DNA of 64,000 nucleotides from Streptomyces sp. NBC_01314 (GCF_041435215.1 NZ_CP108394.1:7006001-7070000), one strand, 5' to 3'; positions 19,958-28,742 are shown, counted from the first letter of the stretch. The notes: generated from the letters alone by a model not told the origin. Numbers and translations are program-made.

Positions 19958-20011
19958 CATCGCCCATGCCGTGACACGTGTGACGTAACACCAGCGACAT
20001 CAACCCGAACC

Positions 20012-20039
20012 GAGCCTGTCACGCACCGTTGACAGGCTC
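20012..20039 (+). terminator. Hairpin terminator after narK
   Basis: GAGCCTGTCA pairs exactly with TGACAGGCTC across an 8-base loop, about 55 bases after the narK stop and before nnaR. Confidence 0.75.
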
Positions 20040-20119
20040 GTTCGGCATGTGGGCGCACCAATCGGTGCATCACGGAGTGCATCGACCGAGTGCAACGACT
20101 CGACTGCGGGACGAGAGTT

Positions 20120-21340
20120 ATGTACGACGAACAGCAGCGACCCGAGCGAACAGATCGAGCCGATCGACCAGACAGGACGGTTCTGATGGATCGGATGGAC
20201 CGGACAGCGCAGACGGAACACGGGCCGCTCGCGGGGTTCACCGTGGGGGTCACGGCCGCCCGCCGGGCCGACGAACTCGGAGTGCTCCTCCAGCGCCGCG
20301 GAGCCGCGGTCCTGCACGCCCCCGCCCTGCGCATCGTGCCGCTCGCCGACGACAGCGAACTGCTCGCCGCGACCAAGGACCTGCTCGACCAGGCACCCGA
20401 CATCGTCGTGGCGACGACCGCCATCGGATTCCGCGGCTGGATCGAGGCGGCGGACGGCTGGGGCCTGGGCGAGGTCCTCCTCGACCGGCTGCGGGGCGTC
20501 GAGGTCCTGGCACGTGGACCGAAGGTGAAGGGCGCGATCCGGGCCGCCGGTCTCACCGAGGAGTGGTCCCCCTCCTCCGAATCGATGGCCGAAGTACTCG
20601 ACCGGCTGCTGGAGCACGGCGTCGAAGGCACCCGTATCGCCATCCAGTTGCACGGCGAACCGCTGCCCGGCTTCGTGGAGTCCCTGCGCGCCGCCGGAGC
20701 GGAGGTCGTGGGCGTCCCCGTCTACCGCTGGATGCCCCCCGAGGACATCACCCCCGTGGACCGCCTCCTCGACTCGACGATCGGCCGCGGCCTCGACGCC
20801 CTCACCTTCACCAGCGCGCCGGCGGCGGCGTCCCTGCTCTCCCGTGCCGAGGACCGTGGCCTGCTCCCGGAGCTGCTCAACGCCCTCAGCCACGACGTCC
20901 TCCCCGCCTGCGTGGGCCCGGTGACGGCCCTCCCCCTCCAGGCCCACGGCGTGGACACGGTCCAGCCCGAGCGTTTCCGCCTCGGCCCCCTCGTCCAGCT
21001 CCTCTGCCAGGAACTCCCCGGCCGCGCCCGCGTCCTGCCCATCGCCGGCCACCGGGTGGAGATCCGCGGCCACGCGGTCCTGGTCGACGGCGACCTGCGC
21101 CCCGTCCCCCCGGCCGGCATGTCCCTGCTGCGCGCGCTCTGTCGCAGGCCGGGCTGGGTCGTCCCCCGCTCGGACCTCCTCAAGGCCCTCCCCGGCGCCG
21201 GCCGCGACGAACACGCCGTGGAAACAGCCATGGCCCGCCTCCGCACGGCCCTCGGCACCCCCAAGCTGATCCAGACGGTGGTGAAGCGCGGCTACCGCCT
21301 GGCCCTGGACCCGGCGGCGGACACGAAGTACGACGCATGA
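20120..21340 (+). CDS. nnaR: HemD-like / winged-helix nitrate-nitrite regulator (NnaR type)
   Basis: A two-domain protein of about 406 residues. Residues 30-285 match uroporphyrinogen-III synthase, with the bilobal repeat GFTVGVTAARRADELGVLL and later TSAPAAASLL. The last 90 residues are an OmpR-type winged helix (PAGMSLLRALCRRPGWVVPRSDLL, then RLRTALGTPKLIQTVVKRGYR). In S. coelicolor this arrangement, next to narK, is NnaR, a regulator that works with GlnR on nitrate and nitrite genes. Whether the HemD half is still catalytic is unknown. The start is uncertain: ATG 20120 is preceded by GGGACGAGAG, and ATG 20186 by AGGACGG. The residues between are an Arg/Asp-rich repeat. Confidence 0.88.
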   Translation: MYDEQQRPERTDRADRPDRTVLMDRMDRTAQTEHGPLAGFTVGVTAARRADELGVLLQRRGAAVLHAPALRIVPLADDSELLAATKDLLDQAPDIVVATTAIGFRGWIEAADGWGLGEVLLDRLRGVEVLARGPKVKGAIRAAGLTEEWSPSSESMAEVLDRLLEHGVEGTRIAIQLHGEPLPGFVESLRAAGAEVVGVPVYRWMPPEDITPVDRLLDSTIGRGLDALTFTSAPAAASLLSRAEDRGLLPELLNALSHDVLPACVGPVTALPLQAHGVDTVQPERFRLGPLVQLLCQELPGRARVLPIAGHRVEIRGHAVLVDGDLRPVPPAGMSLLRALCRRPGWVVPRSDLLKALPGAGRDEHAVETAMARLRTALGTPKLIQTVVKRGYRLALDPAADTKYDA

Positions 21341-21361
21341 GGATTGCCGTCCGCGGGCTCG

Positions 21362-21500
21362 TCGTGGCTGGTCGCGCAGTTCCCCGCGCCCCTGAAAAGC
21401 AGGGGCTGCGCCCCGCGCTTTTCGCCCCCTGAGTGACCGTAGGCCCTCAAGGGGCGCGGGGAACTGTGCGACCAGCCCCCACCGGACCCGCGCTGTGGGG
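21362..21500. repeat. Dispersed intergenic element, copy C
   Basis: Inverted arms GGCTGGTCGCGCAGTTCCCC (from 21366) and GGGGAACTGTGCGACCAGCC (to about 21477), with internal GGGGCTGCGCCCC, sit immediately after the nnaR stop. The remaining stretch to the CGNR gene holds a further GGGGCGCAGCCCCTGG hairpin and no gene. Confidence 0.8.
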
Positions 21501-21668
21501 GTCGAAGGGGCGCAGCCCCTGGATGGGGGAGGGACGGGTAGAGGCGGCGGGGCGAGCGGATCCAGCCGACACCCGGAGGGTTCCCGAGCAGGGCGCGACC
21601 AGGCACTGTAGGGGTAGGTACCCCTAAACACCTCCTGCCGTCAGGCACCCCAAGGCGGTGACAGGCGC

Positions 21669-22253
21669 ATGGCACATGACCCCCGCTTCGACTGCGGTCA
21701 CCTCTGCCTGGACTTCCTCGCGACCACCCACCCCGACGAGCAGCTCGACTCGGCGGACGGACTGCGCCGGTGGATCACCGCGGCCCGCCTGGTCCCCGAA
21801 GGAACCCCGCTCGACCACATCGCCCCGCCCTGGCTCACCGGCTTCCGGGAACTCCGGGGACACATCGGCCAGTTGGTCCGCGGCGAACCGGACCGCAAGC
21901 CCGACTCCCGCCCCTTCGACATCTCCCTGGCGAGAGTCAACGAACTGGCCCGCGCGGCCACCCCGGCCCTCCGGGCCGTCCGCACGGACGACGGCACCCT
22001 CACCCGCGCCCTGGACGACACCCCCGACCGCGCCGCCCTGCTCGCCCTGATCGCCCGCGACACCGTGGAGCTGCTCACCGACCCGGTGGCCTGCGCGGGC
22101 CTGCGCCGGTGCGCGGGCGACGACTGCCCCATCGTGTACGTCGACACCTCCCGCGGCCGACGCCGCCGCTGGTGCTCCAGCGAGATCTGCGGCAACCGCG
22201 CACGCGTGGCCCGCCACCGCCACCGCCGCCGAGCGGCCCTGGCCCGCGCGTAG
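21669..22253 (+). CDS. CGNR zinc-finger / ABATE-domain regulator
   Basis: A 194-residue protein. Residues 1-135 match the ABATE stress-antitoxin-like domain (FDCGHLCLDFLATTHP start). The C-terminus is a CGNR zinc finger with CAGDDC at about residue 148 and the signature CSSEICGNRARVARHRHR at about residue 170, giving four Cys ligands. Family members bind DNA and regulate transcription, but targets are unknown. The ATG start lies 8 bases after GGCGGTGACAGG. No partner gene is obvious. Downstream is the sigU promoter region. Confidence 0.88.
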   Translation: MAHDPRFDCGHLCLDFLATTHPDEQLDSADGLRRWITAARLVPEGTPLDHIAPPWLTGFRELRGHIGQLVRGEPDRKPDSRPFDISLARVNELARAATPALRAVRTDDGTLTRALDDTPDRAALLALIARDTVELLTDPVACAGLRRCAGDDCPIVYVDTSRGRRRRWCSSEICGNRARVARHRHRRRAALARA

Positions 22254-22543
22254 TTGGGGTGGGATTGGCCATTTTTCCTACGTCATCGCCCAGTTGGGCA
22301 GACCTCGGGCAGCCGTAAAGAAGCAGCAGTGCTGTTTTTCACATCGCTACTCGGACATCTTCACAACTCCCGTCCACAAGTGACGGTTTAAGCATGGATA
22401 TGGACGCACTTATCCCACCGCTGCCCCGCCTTTCCTCAGTTGAATCGAGAAAGTTGTGGCTCAACTCTGAACACACAACTGATTACCTACGTATCCCGAT
22501 GTGAGCGACCGACTGGGGGAACCCCCGGACACCGGAGGTAGCC

Positions 22544-23119
22544 GTGCGCAAGGATTCCGCTGTGGCCGATGAACGCCCGCACAGGGCACGACATCGCGCA
22601 TCGCAGCCCTCAGAGCCTGACGAGGAGCTGATGCGCGCGCTGTACCGCGAGCACGCTGGACCCTTGCTCGCGTACGTGCTGCGTCTGGTCGCGGGCGACC
22701 GCCAGCGCGCCGAGGACGTTGTGCAGGAAACTCTCATCCGGGCCTGGAAGAACGCCGGTCAGCTCAATCGAGCGACCGGATCGGTACGCCCCTGGCTGGT
22801 GACGGTCGCACGCCGCATCGTCATCGACGGCCACCGCAGCCGGCAGGCCCGGCCGCAGGAGGTCGACCCGTCGCCGCTGGAGGTCATCCCCGCGGAGGAC
22901 GAGATCGACAAGGCGTTGTGGCTGATGACACTGTCGGACGCGCTGGACGACCTGACCCCTGCTCACAGGGAAGTCCTGGTCGAGACCTATTTCAAAGGGC
23001 GTACGGTCAATGAGGCGGCCGAGACGCTTGGCATCCCCAGTGGCACCGTTCGCTCCCGGGTGTTCTACGCCCTACGGTCGATGAAGCTGGCTCTAGAGGA
23101 GCGCGGGGTGACGGCATGA
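22544..23119 (+). CDS. sigU: ECF sigma factor (SigU-like)
   Basis: A 191-residue ECF sigma factor. Region 2 runs from about residue 27 (LMRALYREHAGPLLAYVLRLV) through DVVQETLIRAWKN; region 4 is near residues 125-180 (LSDALDDLTPAHREVLVETYFKGRTVNEAAETLGIPSGTVRSRV). The GTG start is set by CCGGAGGTAGCC. It overlaps the anti-sigma gene by 4 bases (ATGA). Position relative to the helicase, malic enzyme and HU genes matches sigU (SCO2954) of S. coelicolor, whose unchecked activity blocks aerial development and alters secreted proteins. Activity here should be held by the adjacent anti-sigma factor. Confidence 0.9.
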   Translation: MRKDSAVADERPHRARHRASQPSEPDEELMRALYREHAGPLLAYVLRLVAGDRQRAEDVVQETLIRAWKNAGQLNRATGSVRPWLVTVARRIVIDGHRSRQARPQEVDPSPLEVIPAEDEIDKALWLMTLSDALDDLTPAHREVLVETYFKGRTVNEAAETLGIPSGTVRSRVFYALRSMKLALEERGVTA

Positions 23120-23937
23120 GCAACATCTACGGGGGGTATGGACCGGGAATGCCCGGGTCTGTGCAAGGAGCCCAAGGTTCCGGTGACAACATCCACGAAA
23201 CCGTCGGCGCGTACGCCCTCGGGATACTGGACGACGCCGAGGCCACCCAGTTCGAGATGCACCTCGCCACGTGCGAATGGTGCGGCCAGCAGCTCGACGA
23301 GCTGGCCGGTATGGAACCGATGCTGGCCGCGCTCGCGGACCTGCCGGCTGCCCAGGGCACACCCGCCATCGGCGAGTCCCTGTCCGCGAAGCCGACCACC
23401 GGACTCGCGGACCGACTGGTCGGCGAGGTCGTCCAGCACCGTGCGAAGAAGACCCGACGCAACTTCTTCATGCTGGCGGCAGGCGTCGCCCTGATCGTCG
23501 GCGGCCCGACGGCGGTGTTCGCGACGACCGGCGGAGGCGACGCCTCGGACAAGCCGCCGACGGCCGCCAGCCCGGCCAAGGACGCCTTCATCAAGATGTC
23601 CGCGGGGGAGAAGATCTCGGGGACCGACGCGGCCACCCAGGTCAGCGCCACGGTCGGCATGGAGTCCAAGGCCTGGGGCACGCACGCGGTCCTGGAGCTG
23701 AAGAACGTCAAGGGCCCGGAGAAGTGCTCGCTCATCGCCGTCGGCAAGAACGGCGAGCGCGAGACCGTCACCTCCTGGTCCGTCCCGAAGTGGGGCTACG
23801 GCATCAAGAACGCCGCGACCGAGCAGGCCAGGAACCCGCTCTACGTCCACGGCGGCGCCGCCTTCACCCCGGACCAGATCGATCACTTCGAGGTTCTGAC
23901 CTTCAGTGGGAAGAAGCTTGTCTCGGTCAAGGCATGA
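23116..23937 (+). CDS. rsuA: Membrane anti-sigma factor with zinc-binding domain (RsuA-like)
   Basis: A 273-residue anti-sigma factor translationally coupled to sigU. The cytoplasmic N-terminus has the ZAS zinc motif: His in NIHETVGAYALGILDDAEA, then HLATCEWC at about residues 49-56. One membrane helix (FFMLAAGVALIVGGPTAVFA, about 116-135) follows the positive stop-anchor KKTRR. The extracytoplasmic domain of about 135 residues has a fold like other RskA-type anti-sigma C-termini (KAWGTHAVLELKNVKGPEKC). An envelope signal should release SigU, probably by regulated proteolysis (family inference). Confidence 0.9.
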   Translation: MSNIYGGYGPGMPGSVQGAQGSGDNIHETVGAYALGILDDAEATQFEMHLATCEWCGQQLDELAGMEPMLAALADLPAAQGTPAIGESLSAKPTTGLADRLVGEVVQHRAKKTRRNFFMLAAGVALIVGGPTAVFATTGGGDASDKPPTAASPAKDAFIKMSAGEKISGTDAATQVSATVGMESKAWGTHAVLELKNVKGPEKCSLIAVGKNGERETVTSWSVPKWGYGIKNAATEQARNPLYVHGGAAFTPDQIDHFEVLTFSGKKLVSVKA

Positions 23938-23959
23938 CACATCTACGCCAGTGGTGAAC

Positions 23960-23997
23960 GGACCCCGGCCGGGCGCATAGCCTGTCGGGGTCCTTTT
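23960..23997 (+). terminator. Intrinsic terminator after rsuA
   Basis: GGACCCCG pairs with CGGGGTCC and is followed directly by TTTT, a canonical intrinsic terminator ending the sigU-rsuA operon. Confidence 0.85.
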
Positions 23998-24041
23998 CGC
24001 GTACGGTAGACGGCTGCCCAGCACGTCAGAAGGGGGCCCGG

Positions 24042-26348
24042 GTGGCCGCTCAGGTTCAGCAGGAAACGCTCGACTCCGCTCACGACTCGGTTCGTGAGAA
24101 GGAGATCGACGTCGAACAGGAACATCTGGACCGGGTATACCGGCGTCTTGAGGAGAAAATCCACGAGGCCGAGTTCCTGATGAACGACGCGGCCCAGCGC
24201 GGTCAGGTCGGCACCCCCGGCGCGCTCGCCGAGCGGGACGCCCAGGTCTTCCGGGCGGGCATCCACCTCAATCGCCTGAACAACGAGTTCGAGGACTTCC
24301 TCTTCGGCCGTATCGACCTGCTGCTCGGCAAGGACGGCAAGAAGGGCCCGGACGGCGCGTACACCGCCGTCGAAGCGGCCGAGGGCGCCGTCCGCCCCGA
24401 CAACACCGCCGACATCGCCGAGACCCTCCACATCGGCCGTATCGGTGTCCTGGACTCGGAGTACGCGCCGCTGGTCATCGACTGGCGGGCCCCGGCGGCC
24501 GCCCCCTTCTACCGGTCGACCCCGGTCGACCCCGGCCGGGTCGTACGCCGCCGGGTCATCCGCTCCAAGGGCCGCAAGGTGCTCGGGGTCGAGGACGACC
24601 TGATGCGCCCCGAGCTGAAGGCCTCCCTCGACGGCGGCGATCTGGCCGTCATCGGCGACGGTGCCCTCATGGCCGCCCTCGGCCAGGCCCGCAGCCACAC
24701 CATGCGTGACATCGTCGCCTCCATCCAGGCCGAACAGGACCTGGTGATCCGCGCCCCCGCCGCCTCCGTGACGTATGTCGAGGGCGGCCCGGGGACGGGC
24801 AAGACGGCCGTCGCCCTGCACCGGGCCGCGTACCTCCTCTACCAGGACCGGCGCCGGTACGCGGGCGGCATCCTGATCGTCTCCCCGACCCCGCTGCTGG
24901 TGGCGTACACCGAGGGCGTCCTGCCGTCCCTCGGCGAGGAGGGCCAGGTCGCCATCCGTGCGATCGGCTCACTGGCCGAGGACACGGGCGGCGCCGAGGC
25001 CACGCTGTACGACTCCCCGGCCGTGGCCCGAGCCAAGGGCTCGTACCGCATGCTCAAGGTGCTGCGGAGTGCCGCGCACGGCGCGCTGGAGTCGGGCGAC
25101 GCGCCCACCCGCCTGCGGGTCGTCGCCTTCGGCCGCCGCGTCGAACTGGAGGCGCCCGAACTGGACCGCATCCGCCACAACGCGCTGAGCGGCACGGCCC
25201 CCGTCAACCTCCTGCGCCCCCGTGCCCGCAAGCTCCTCCTGGACGCCCTGTGGGCCCGGTCGGGGGCTGCAGGCCGCCACAGCGACCCGGAGCTGGCCGC
25301 CGAACTGCGTTCCTCCTTCGACGAGGACATCACGAGCGAGGACGACTTCATCGCCTTCCTCGACGCCTGGTGGCCCGAGCTCACCCCGCGCGGGGTCCTG
25401 GCGGCCATGGCCGACGAGCGTCGCCTCGGCCGCTGGGCCCGGCGCATCTTCAATCCGGGTGAGGTCCGCCGGGTCGCCCGCTCCCTGAAACGGGACGGCT
25501 TCTCGGTCCACGACGTCGCCGTGCTGGACGAACTGCAGGCCGTCCTCGGCCTCCCGGCCCGCCCCAGGAGGAAGCGCGATCACGACCCCCTGGACCAGCT
25601 CACGGGCCTGGAGGAGCTGATGCCCGTCCGCGAGGAGACCCAGCGCGAGCGGGCCGAGCGGCTGGCGCAGGAGCGGACCGAGTACGCGCACGTCATCGTC
25701 GACGAGGCGCAGGACCTGACGCCGATGCAGTGGCGGATGGTGGGGCGGCGTGGCCGCCACGCCACGTGGACGGTCGTGGGAGACCCCGCCCAGTCGTCCT
25801 GGTCCGACCCTGACGAGGCGGCGCAGGCCCGTGACGAGGCCCTGGGCAGCCGCCCGCGCCGCCGCTTCACCCTGACGGTCAACTACCGGAACCCGGCCGA
25901 GATCGCCGAACTGGCGGCGAAGGTGCTCGCGCTGGCCATGCCGGGCTCCGAGTCCCCGTCGGCGGTCCGCTCCACGGGCGTCGAGCCGCGCTTCGTCACC
26001 GCCGTACGGGAATCCCTGGCCCGCACGGTCCGCGCGGAGGCCGCGCGCCTGCTGGACCTCGTCGACGGCACCGTCGGCGTCGTCGTCGCCATGAACCGCC
26101 GCGACGAGGCCGCCCGCTGGCTGGCCGGCCTCGGCGACCGCGTCGTCGCCCTCGGCAGCCTGGAGGCGAAGGGCCTGGAGTACGACGCCACGGTGGTGGT
26201 CTCCCCGGCGGAGATCGCGGACGAGTCCCCGGCGGGGCTGCGGGTGCTGTACGTGGCGCTGACGAGGGCGACGCAGCAACTCACCCTGGTGTCGGGCGAA
26301 CGGGACGACCCGGACGAGAAGGGCGTCCCCGACCTGTTGCGCGACTGA
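24042..26348 (+). CDS. HelD-type RNA-polymerase-associated SF1 helicase
   Basis: A 768-residue UvrD/Rep-like ATPase. The N-terminal coiled-coil arm (residues 1-75, rich in Glu/Gln/Arg) precedes a split helicase core. Walker A is GGPGTGKTAVALHR near residue 248, motif II is VDEAQDLTPMQW near 552, motif III GDPAQSSW near 581, and motif IV/V region NYRNPAEIAEL near 615, ending in LYVALTRATQQL. These features fit actinobacterial HelD/HelR proteins, which dissociate stalled RNA polymerase; HelR also confers rifamycin tolerance. No rifamycin-associated element was recognised upstream, so the HelR role is not claimed. The GTG start follows AGAAGGGGG. Confidence 0.88.
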   Translation: MAAQVQQETLDSAHDSVREKEIDVEQEHLDRVYRRLEEKIHEAEFLMNDAAQRGQVGTPGALAERDAQVFRAGIHLNRLNNEFEDFLFGRIDLLLGKDGKKGPDGAYTAVEAAEGAVRPDNTADIAETLHIGRIGVLDSEYAPLVIDWRAPAAAPFYRSTPVDPGRVVRRRVIRSKGRKVLGVEDDLMRPELKASLDGGDLAVIGDGALMAALGQARSHTMRDIVASIQAEQDLVIRAPAASVTYVEGGPGTGKTAVALHRAAYLLYQDRRRYAGGILIVSPTPLLVAYTEGVLPSLGEEGQVAIRAIGSLAEDTGGAEATLYDSPAVARAKGSYRMLKVLRSAAHGALESGDAPTRLRVVAFGRRVELEAPELDRIRHNALSGTAPVNLLRPRARKLLLDALWARSGAAGRHSDPELAAELRSSFDEDITSEDDFIAFLDAWWPELTPRGVLAAMADERRLGRWARRIFNPGEVRRVARSLKRDGFSVHDVAVLDELQAVLGLPARPRRKRDHDPLDQLTGLEELMPVREETQRERAERLAQERTEYAHVIVDEAQDLTPMQWRMVGRRGRHATWTVVGDPAQSSWSDPDEAAQARDEALGSRPRRRFTLTVNYRNPAEIAELAAKVLALAMPGSESPSAVRSTGVEPRFVTAVRESLARTVRAEAARLLDLVDGTVGVVVAMNRRDEAARWLAGLGDRVVALGSLEAKGLEYDATVVVSPAEIADESPAGLRVLYVALTRATQQLTLVSGERDDPDEKGVPDLLRD

Positions 26349-26369
26349 CTCCTTCTGCCCGCGGCCGAG

Positions 26370-26430
26370 TGGGAGTCGCGCGAGCGACCCCCACCGGACC
26401 CGCACCCGCCGACACACCCCGACCCCCCGA
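26370..26430. repeat. Fragment of the dispersed intergenic element
   Basis: GCGAGCGACCCCCACCGGACCCGCACCCGCC matches only one outer end of the full copies. It follows the helicase stop. Confidence 0.5.
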
Positions 26431-26498
26431 GCTCCAAGCGCCCCGAAAACAACTTGCCGTACGGGAATGGCCTTACGGGATCTGTTTGTTAGCCTGGG

Positions 26499-26640
26499 CA
26501 GTGGCACCGGCTCGATCCAAGCCCCCGGGCCCAACCTTCGTCGCTCAGAGCGACCACTTGCCGCGAGGCGAGCATGGCGGGTCGGTGCCACTGAACGCGA
26601 AGAGGTCCACGTCGAAAGTGACGTGGACCTCTTCTCGTTG
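26499..26640 (+). ncRNA. Structured non-coding RNA candidate between helicase and malic enzyme
   Basis: CAGTGGCACCG (26499-26509) pairs perfectly with CGGTGCCACTG (26583-26593) to close a domain of about 95 bases. Inside are a GTCGCT-CAG-AGCGAC hairpin (26540-26554), a CTTGCC-GCGA-GGCGAG hairpin with a GNRA-type tetraloop (26557-26572) and an unpaired-looking C-rich stretch. A strong terminator follows 5 bases later. No ribosome-binding site or conserved frame is seen. The small-RNA function is inferred from structure only; it could also be a leader of the malic-enzyme transcript that ends early. Confidence 0.55.
26599..26634 (+). terminator. Terminator after ncRNA candidate
   Basis: GAAGAGGTCCACGTC pairs perfectly (15 bp) with GACGTGGACCTCTTC over a 6-base loop and is followed by TCGTTG. 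It ends whatever is transcribed from 26.5 kb. Confidence 0.85.
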
Positions 26641-26675
26641 AGAACAAAACGTTCGCAACCCCGGACGGGCTAACG

Positions 26676-26691
26676 CCTACCCGGCGGTAGG
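26676..26691. promoter_or_regulatory. Small inverted repeat before malic enzyme
   Basis: CCTACC-CGGC-GGTAGG, 61 bases upstream of the start codon. It is a possible operator or leader hairpin, with no further support. Confidence 0.3.
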
Positions 26692-26752
26692 TGCGACGAT
26701 CGGACGGCAAAACGCGGCAAACGCATAGCAGCGAAAGCAGAGGAAGTCGGCC

Positions 26753-28165
26753 ATGGCAACGGCGCCCAGCGTCTCCTACTCGATGACGGTCCGGCTGGAG
26801 GTGCCCGCGAGCGGAACCGCGGTCTCCCAGCTCACCGGAGCCGTCGAGTCCCACGGAGGCTCGGTGACCGGCCTCGACGTGACCGCGTCCGGCCACGAGA
26901 AGCTCCGCATCGACGTCACCATCGCCGCCACCTCCACCGCGCACGCCGACGAGATCGTCGAGCAGCTGCGCCACATCGAGGGCGTGACGCTCGGCAAGGT
27001 CTCCGACCGTACGTTCCTGATGCACCTCGGCGGCAAGATCGAGATGGCGTCGAAGCACCCCATCCGCAACCGTGACGACCTCTCGATGATCTACACGCCG
27101 GGCGTGGCCCGTGTCTGTATGGCGATCGCCGAGAACCCCGAGGACGCCCGCCGCCTCACCATCAAGCGCAACTCCGTTGCGGTCGTGACGGACGGCTCCG
27201 CCGTGCTGGGCCTCGGCAATATCGGCCCCATGGCCGCCCTGCCGGTCATGGAGGGCAAGGCGGCCCTCTTCAAGCGGTTCGCCGGCATCGACGCCTGGCC
27301 CATCTGCCTGGACACCCAGGACACCGACGCGATCGTCGAGATCGTCAAGGCCATCGCCCCCGGCTTCGCGGGCATCAACCTGGAGGACATCTCCGCGCCC
27401 CGCTGCTTCGAGATCGAGGCCCGCCTGCGCGAGGCCCTCGACATCCCCGTCTTCCACGACGACCAGCACGGCACGGCGATCGTCGTCCTCGCCGCCCTCA
27501 CGAACGCACTTCGCGTCGCGGGCAAGGCGATCGGGGACATCCGCGTCGTCATGTCGGGCGCCGGCGCGGCCGGTACGGCCATCCTCAAGCTGCTCATCGC
27601 CGCCGGGGTGAAGAACGCCGTCGTGGCCGACATCCACGGTGTCGTGCACTGCGACCGCGCCGACCTCGTCGAGGCCGCCGCCGACTCGCCGCTGCGCTGG
27701 ATCGCGGACAACACCAACCCCGAGGGCCTCACGGGCACCCTCAAGGAGGCCGTGCGCGAGGCCGACGTCTTCATCGGTGTCTCCGCCCCGAACGTCCTCG
27801 ACGGCGACGACGTGGCCGCCATGGCGGACAACGCCATTGTGTTCGCGCTCGCGAACCCCGACCCCGAGGTCGACCCCGCCGTCGCCCGGCAGACGGCGGC
27901 CGTCGTGGCCACCGGCCGGTCCGATTTCCCGAACCAGATCAACAACGTGCTGGTCTTCCCGGGTGTCTTCCGCGGTCTCCTCGACGCCCAGTCCCGCACC
28001 GTCAACACCGAGATGATGCTCGCCGCGGCGACTGCTCTCGCGAACGTCGTCACCGAGGACGAGGTGAACGCGAACTACATCATCCCGAGCGTCTTCAACG
28101 ACAAGGTCGCGGGCGCGGTCGCCGGGGCGGTGCGCGAGGCCGCGAAGGCGGCGGCGTCGGCCTGA
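26753..28165 (+). CDS. NAD-dependent malic enzyme with N-terminal ACT domain
   Basis: Oxidative decarboxylation of malate to pyruvate, linking the TCA cycle to pyruvate and acetyl-CoA supply. The 470-residue protein has an ACT-like regulatory domain at residues 8-85 (SYSMTVRLEVPASGTAVSQL). The malic domain follows, with the catalytic Tyr in IYTPGVARVC (about 113), the metal region LEDISAPRCFEIE and VFHDDQHGTAIVVLAAL, and the NAD-binding GAGAAGTAILKLL (about 264). Length and layout match the NAD-type enzyme of S. coelicolor at the same position. The ATG follows AGAGGAAG. Single-gene transcript. Confidence 0.93.
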   Translation: MATAPSVSYSMTVRLEVPASGTAVSQLTGAVESHGGSVTGLDVTASGHEKLRIDVTIAATSTAHADEIVEQLRHIEGVTLGKVSDRTFLMHLGGKIEMASKHPIRNRDDLSMIYTPGVARVCMAIAENPEDARRLTIKRNSVAVVTDGSAVLGLGNIGPMAALPVMEGKAALFKRFAGIDAWPICLDTQDTDAIVEIVKAIAPGFAGINLEDISAPRCFEIEARLREALDIPVFHDDQHGTAIVVLAALTNALRVAGKAIGDIRVVMSGAGAAGTAILKLLIAAGVKNAVVADIHGVVHCDRADLVEAAADSPLRWIADNTNPEGLTGTLKEAVREADVFIGVSAPNVLDGDDVAAMADNAIVFALANPDPEVDPAVARQTAAVVATGRSDFPNQINNVLVFPGVFRGLLDAQSRTVNTEMMLAAATALANVVTEDEVNANYIIPSVFNDKVAGAVAGAVREAAKAAASA

Positions 28166-28237
28166 GCCCGCGCTGTGACGGTTGCCACGCCCCGCGCCAT
28201 CGGCGCGTCGCGCGGCCGGAGGGCTTGTGCCGCCCTT

Positions 28238-28302
28238 TAGTGTGGCGGCCAAGCTCAGGCCTGCCGCGACTCCCAAGGGTGTTCGTGTGACTCCCAGGGG
28301 TG
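28238..28302 (+). promoter_or_regulatory. hupA leader: putative -10 and paired 14-bp direct repeats
   Basis: TAGTGT (28238-28243) is a typical Streptomyces -10 hexamer. Downstream lie GACTCCCAAGGGTG (28268-28281) and GACTCCCAGGGGTG (28289-28302), 21 bases apart, which is two helical turns. They could be binding sites for a regulator, perhaps HU itself, or leader RNA elements in a 5' UTR of about 160 bases. Confidence 0.4.
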
Positions 28303-28412
28303 CTGGATTGGCTTTCCCGCCGCAGGTGAGTGCAGGATGCGTTTCTGGGCGCGAGGGTCTGACGACGGACCCGGGTCCGCCTCAACGGCAAGAAGAACAC
28401 GGGAGTAACAAC

Positions 28413-28694
28413 ATGAACCGCAGTGAGCTGGTGGCCGCGCTGGCCGACCGTGCCGAGGTGACCCGCAAGGACGCCGACGCCGTGCTGGCCGCGTTCGCCG
28501 AGGTCGTCGGCGACATCGTCGCCAAGGGCGACGAGAAGGTCACCATCCCCGGCTTCCTGACCTTCGAGCGCACCCACCGTGCCGCTCGCACCGCTCGTAA
28601 CCCGCAGACCGGCGACCCGATCCAGATCCCGGCCGGCTACAGCGTGAAGGTCTCCGCGGGCAGCAAGCTCAAGGAAGCCGCCAAGGGTAAGTAA
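28413..28694 (+). CDS. hupA: HU-family nucleoid protein
   Basis: A 93-residue histone-like protein that bends and compacts DNA. MNRSELVAALADRAEVTRKDADAVLAAF is the classic HU dimerisation helix pair. The beta-arm region FERTHRAARTARNPQTGDPI (residues 50-69) carries the conserved DNA-intercalating Pro and Arg residues. It is the short, actinobacterial type without the Lys/Ala-rich tail, matching the vegetative HupA at this position in S. coelicolor. The long leader with paired repeats suggests growth-dependent control. It is followed by a bidirectional terminator. Confidence 0.95.
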   Translation: MNRSELVAALADRAEVTRKDADAVLAAFAEVVGDIVAKGDEKVTIPGFLTFERTHRAARTARNPQTGDPIQIPAGYSVKVSAGSKLKEAAKGK

Positions 28695-28742
28695 CCTTGC
28701 CGCCTCCCGCTCGCGGGATGGTGTACGGCGCGTAGAACGCCT

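Noticed and set aside
24000..24042. Rifamycin-associated element upstream of the HelD-type gene
   Set aside because: I looked for the inverted-repeat element known before helR genes and did not recognise one.
26499..26640. Identification of the RNA as 6C RNA, SRP RNA or tmRNA
   Set aside because: It has one C-rich stretch instead of two C-loop hairpins, and no SRP or tmRNA signature motifs.
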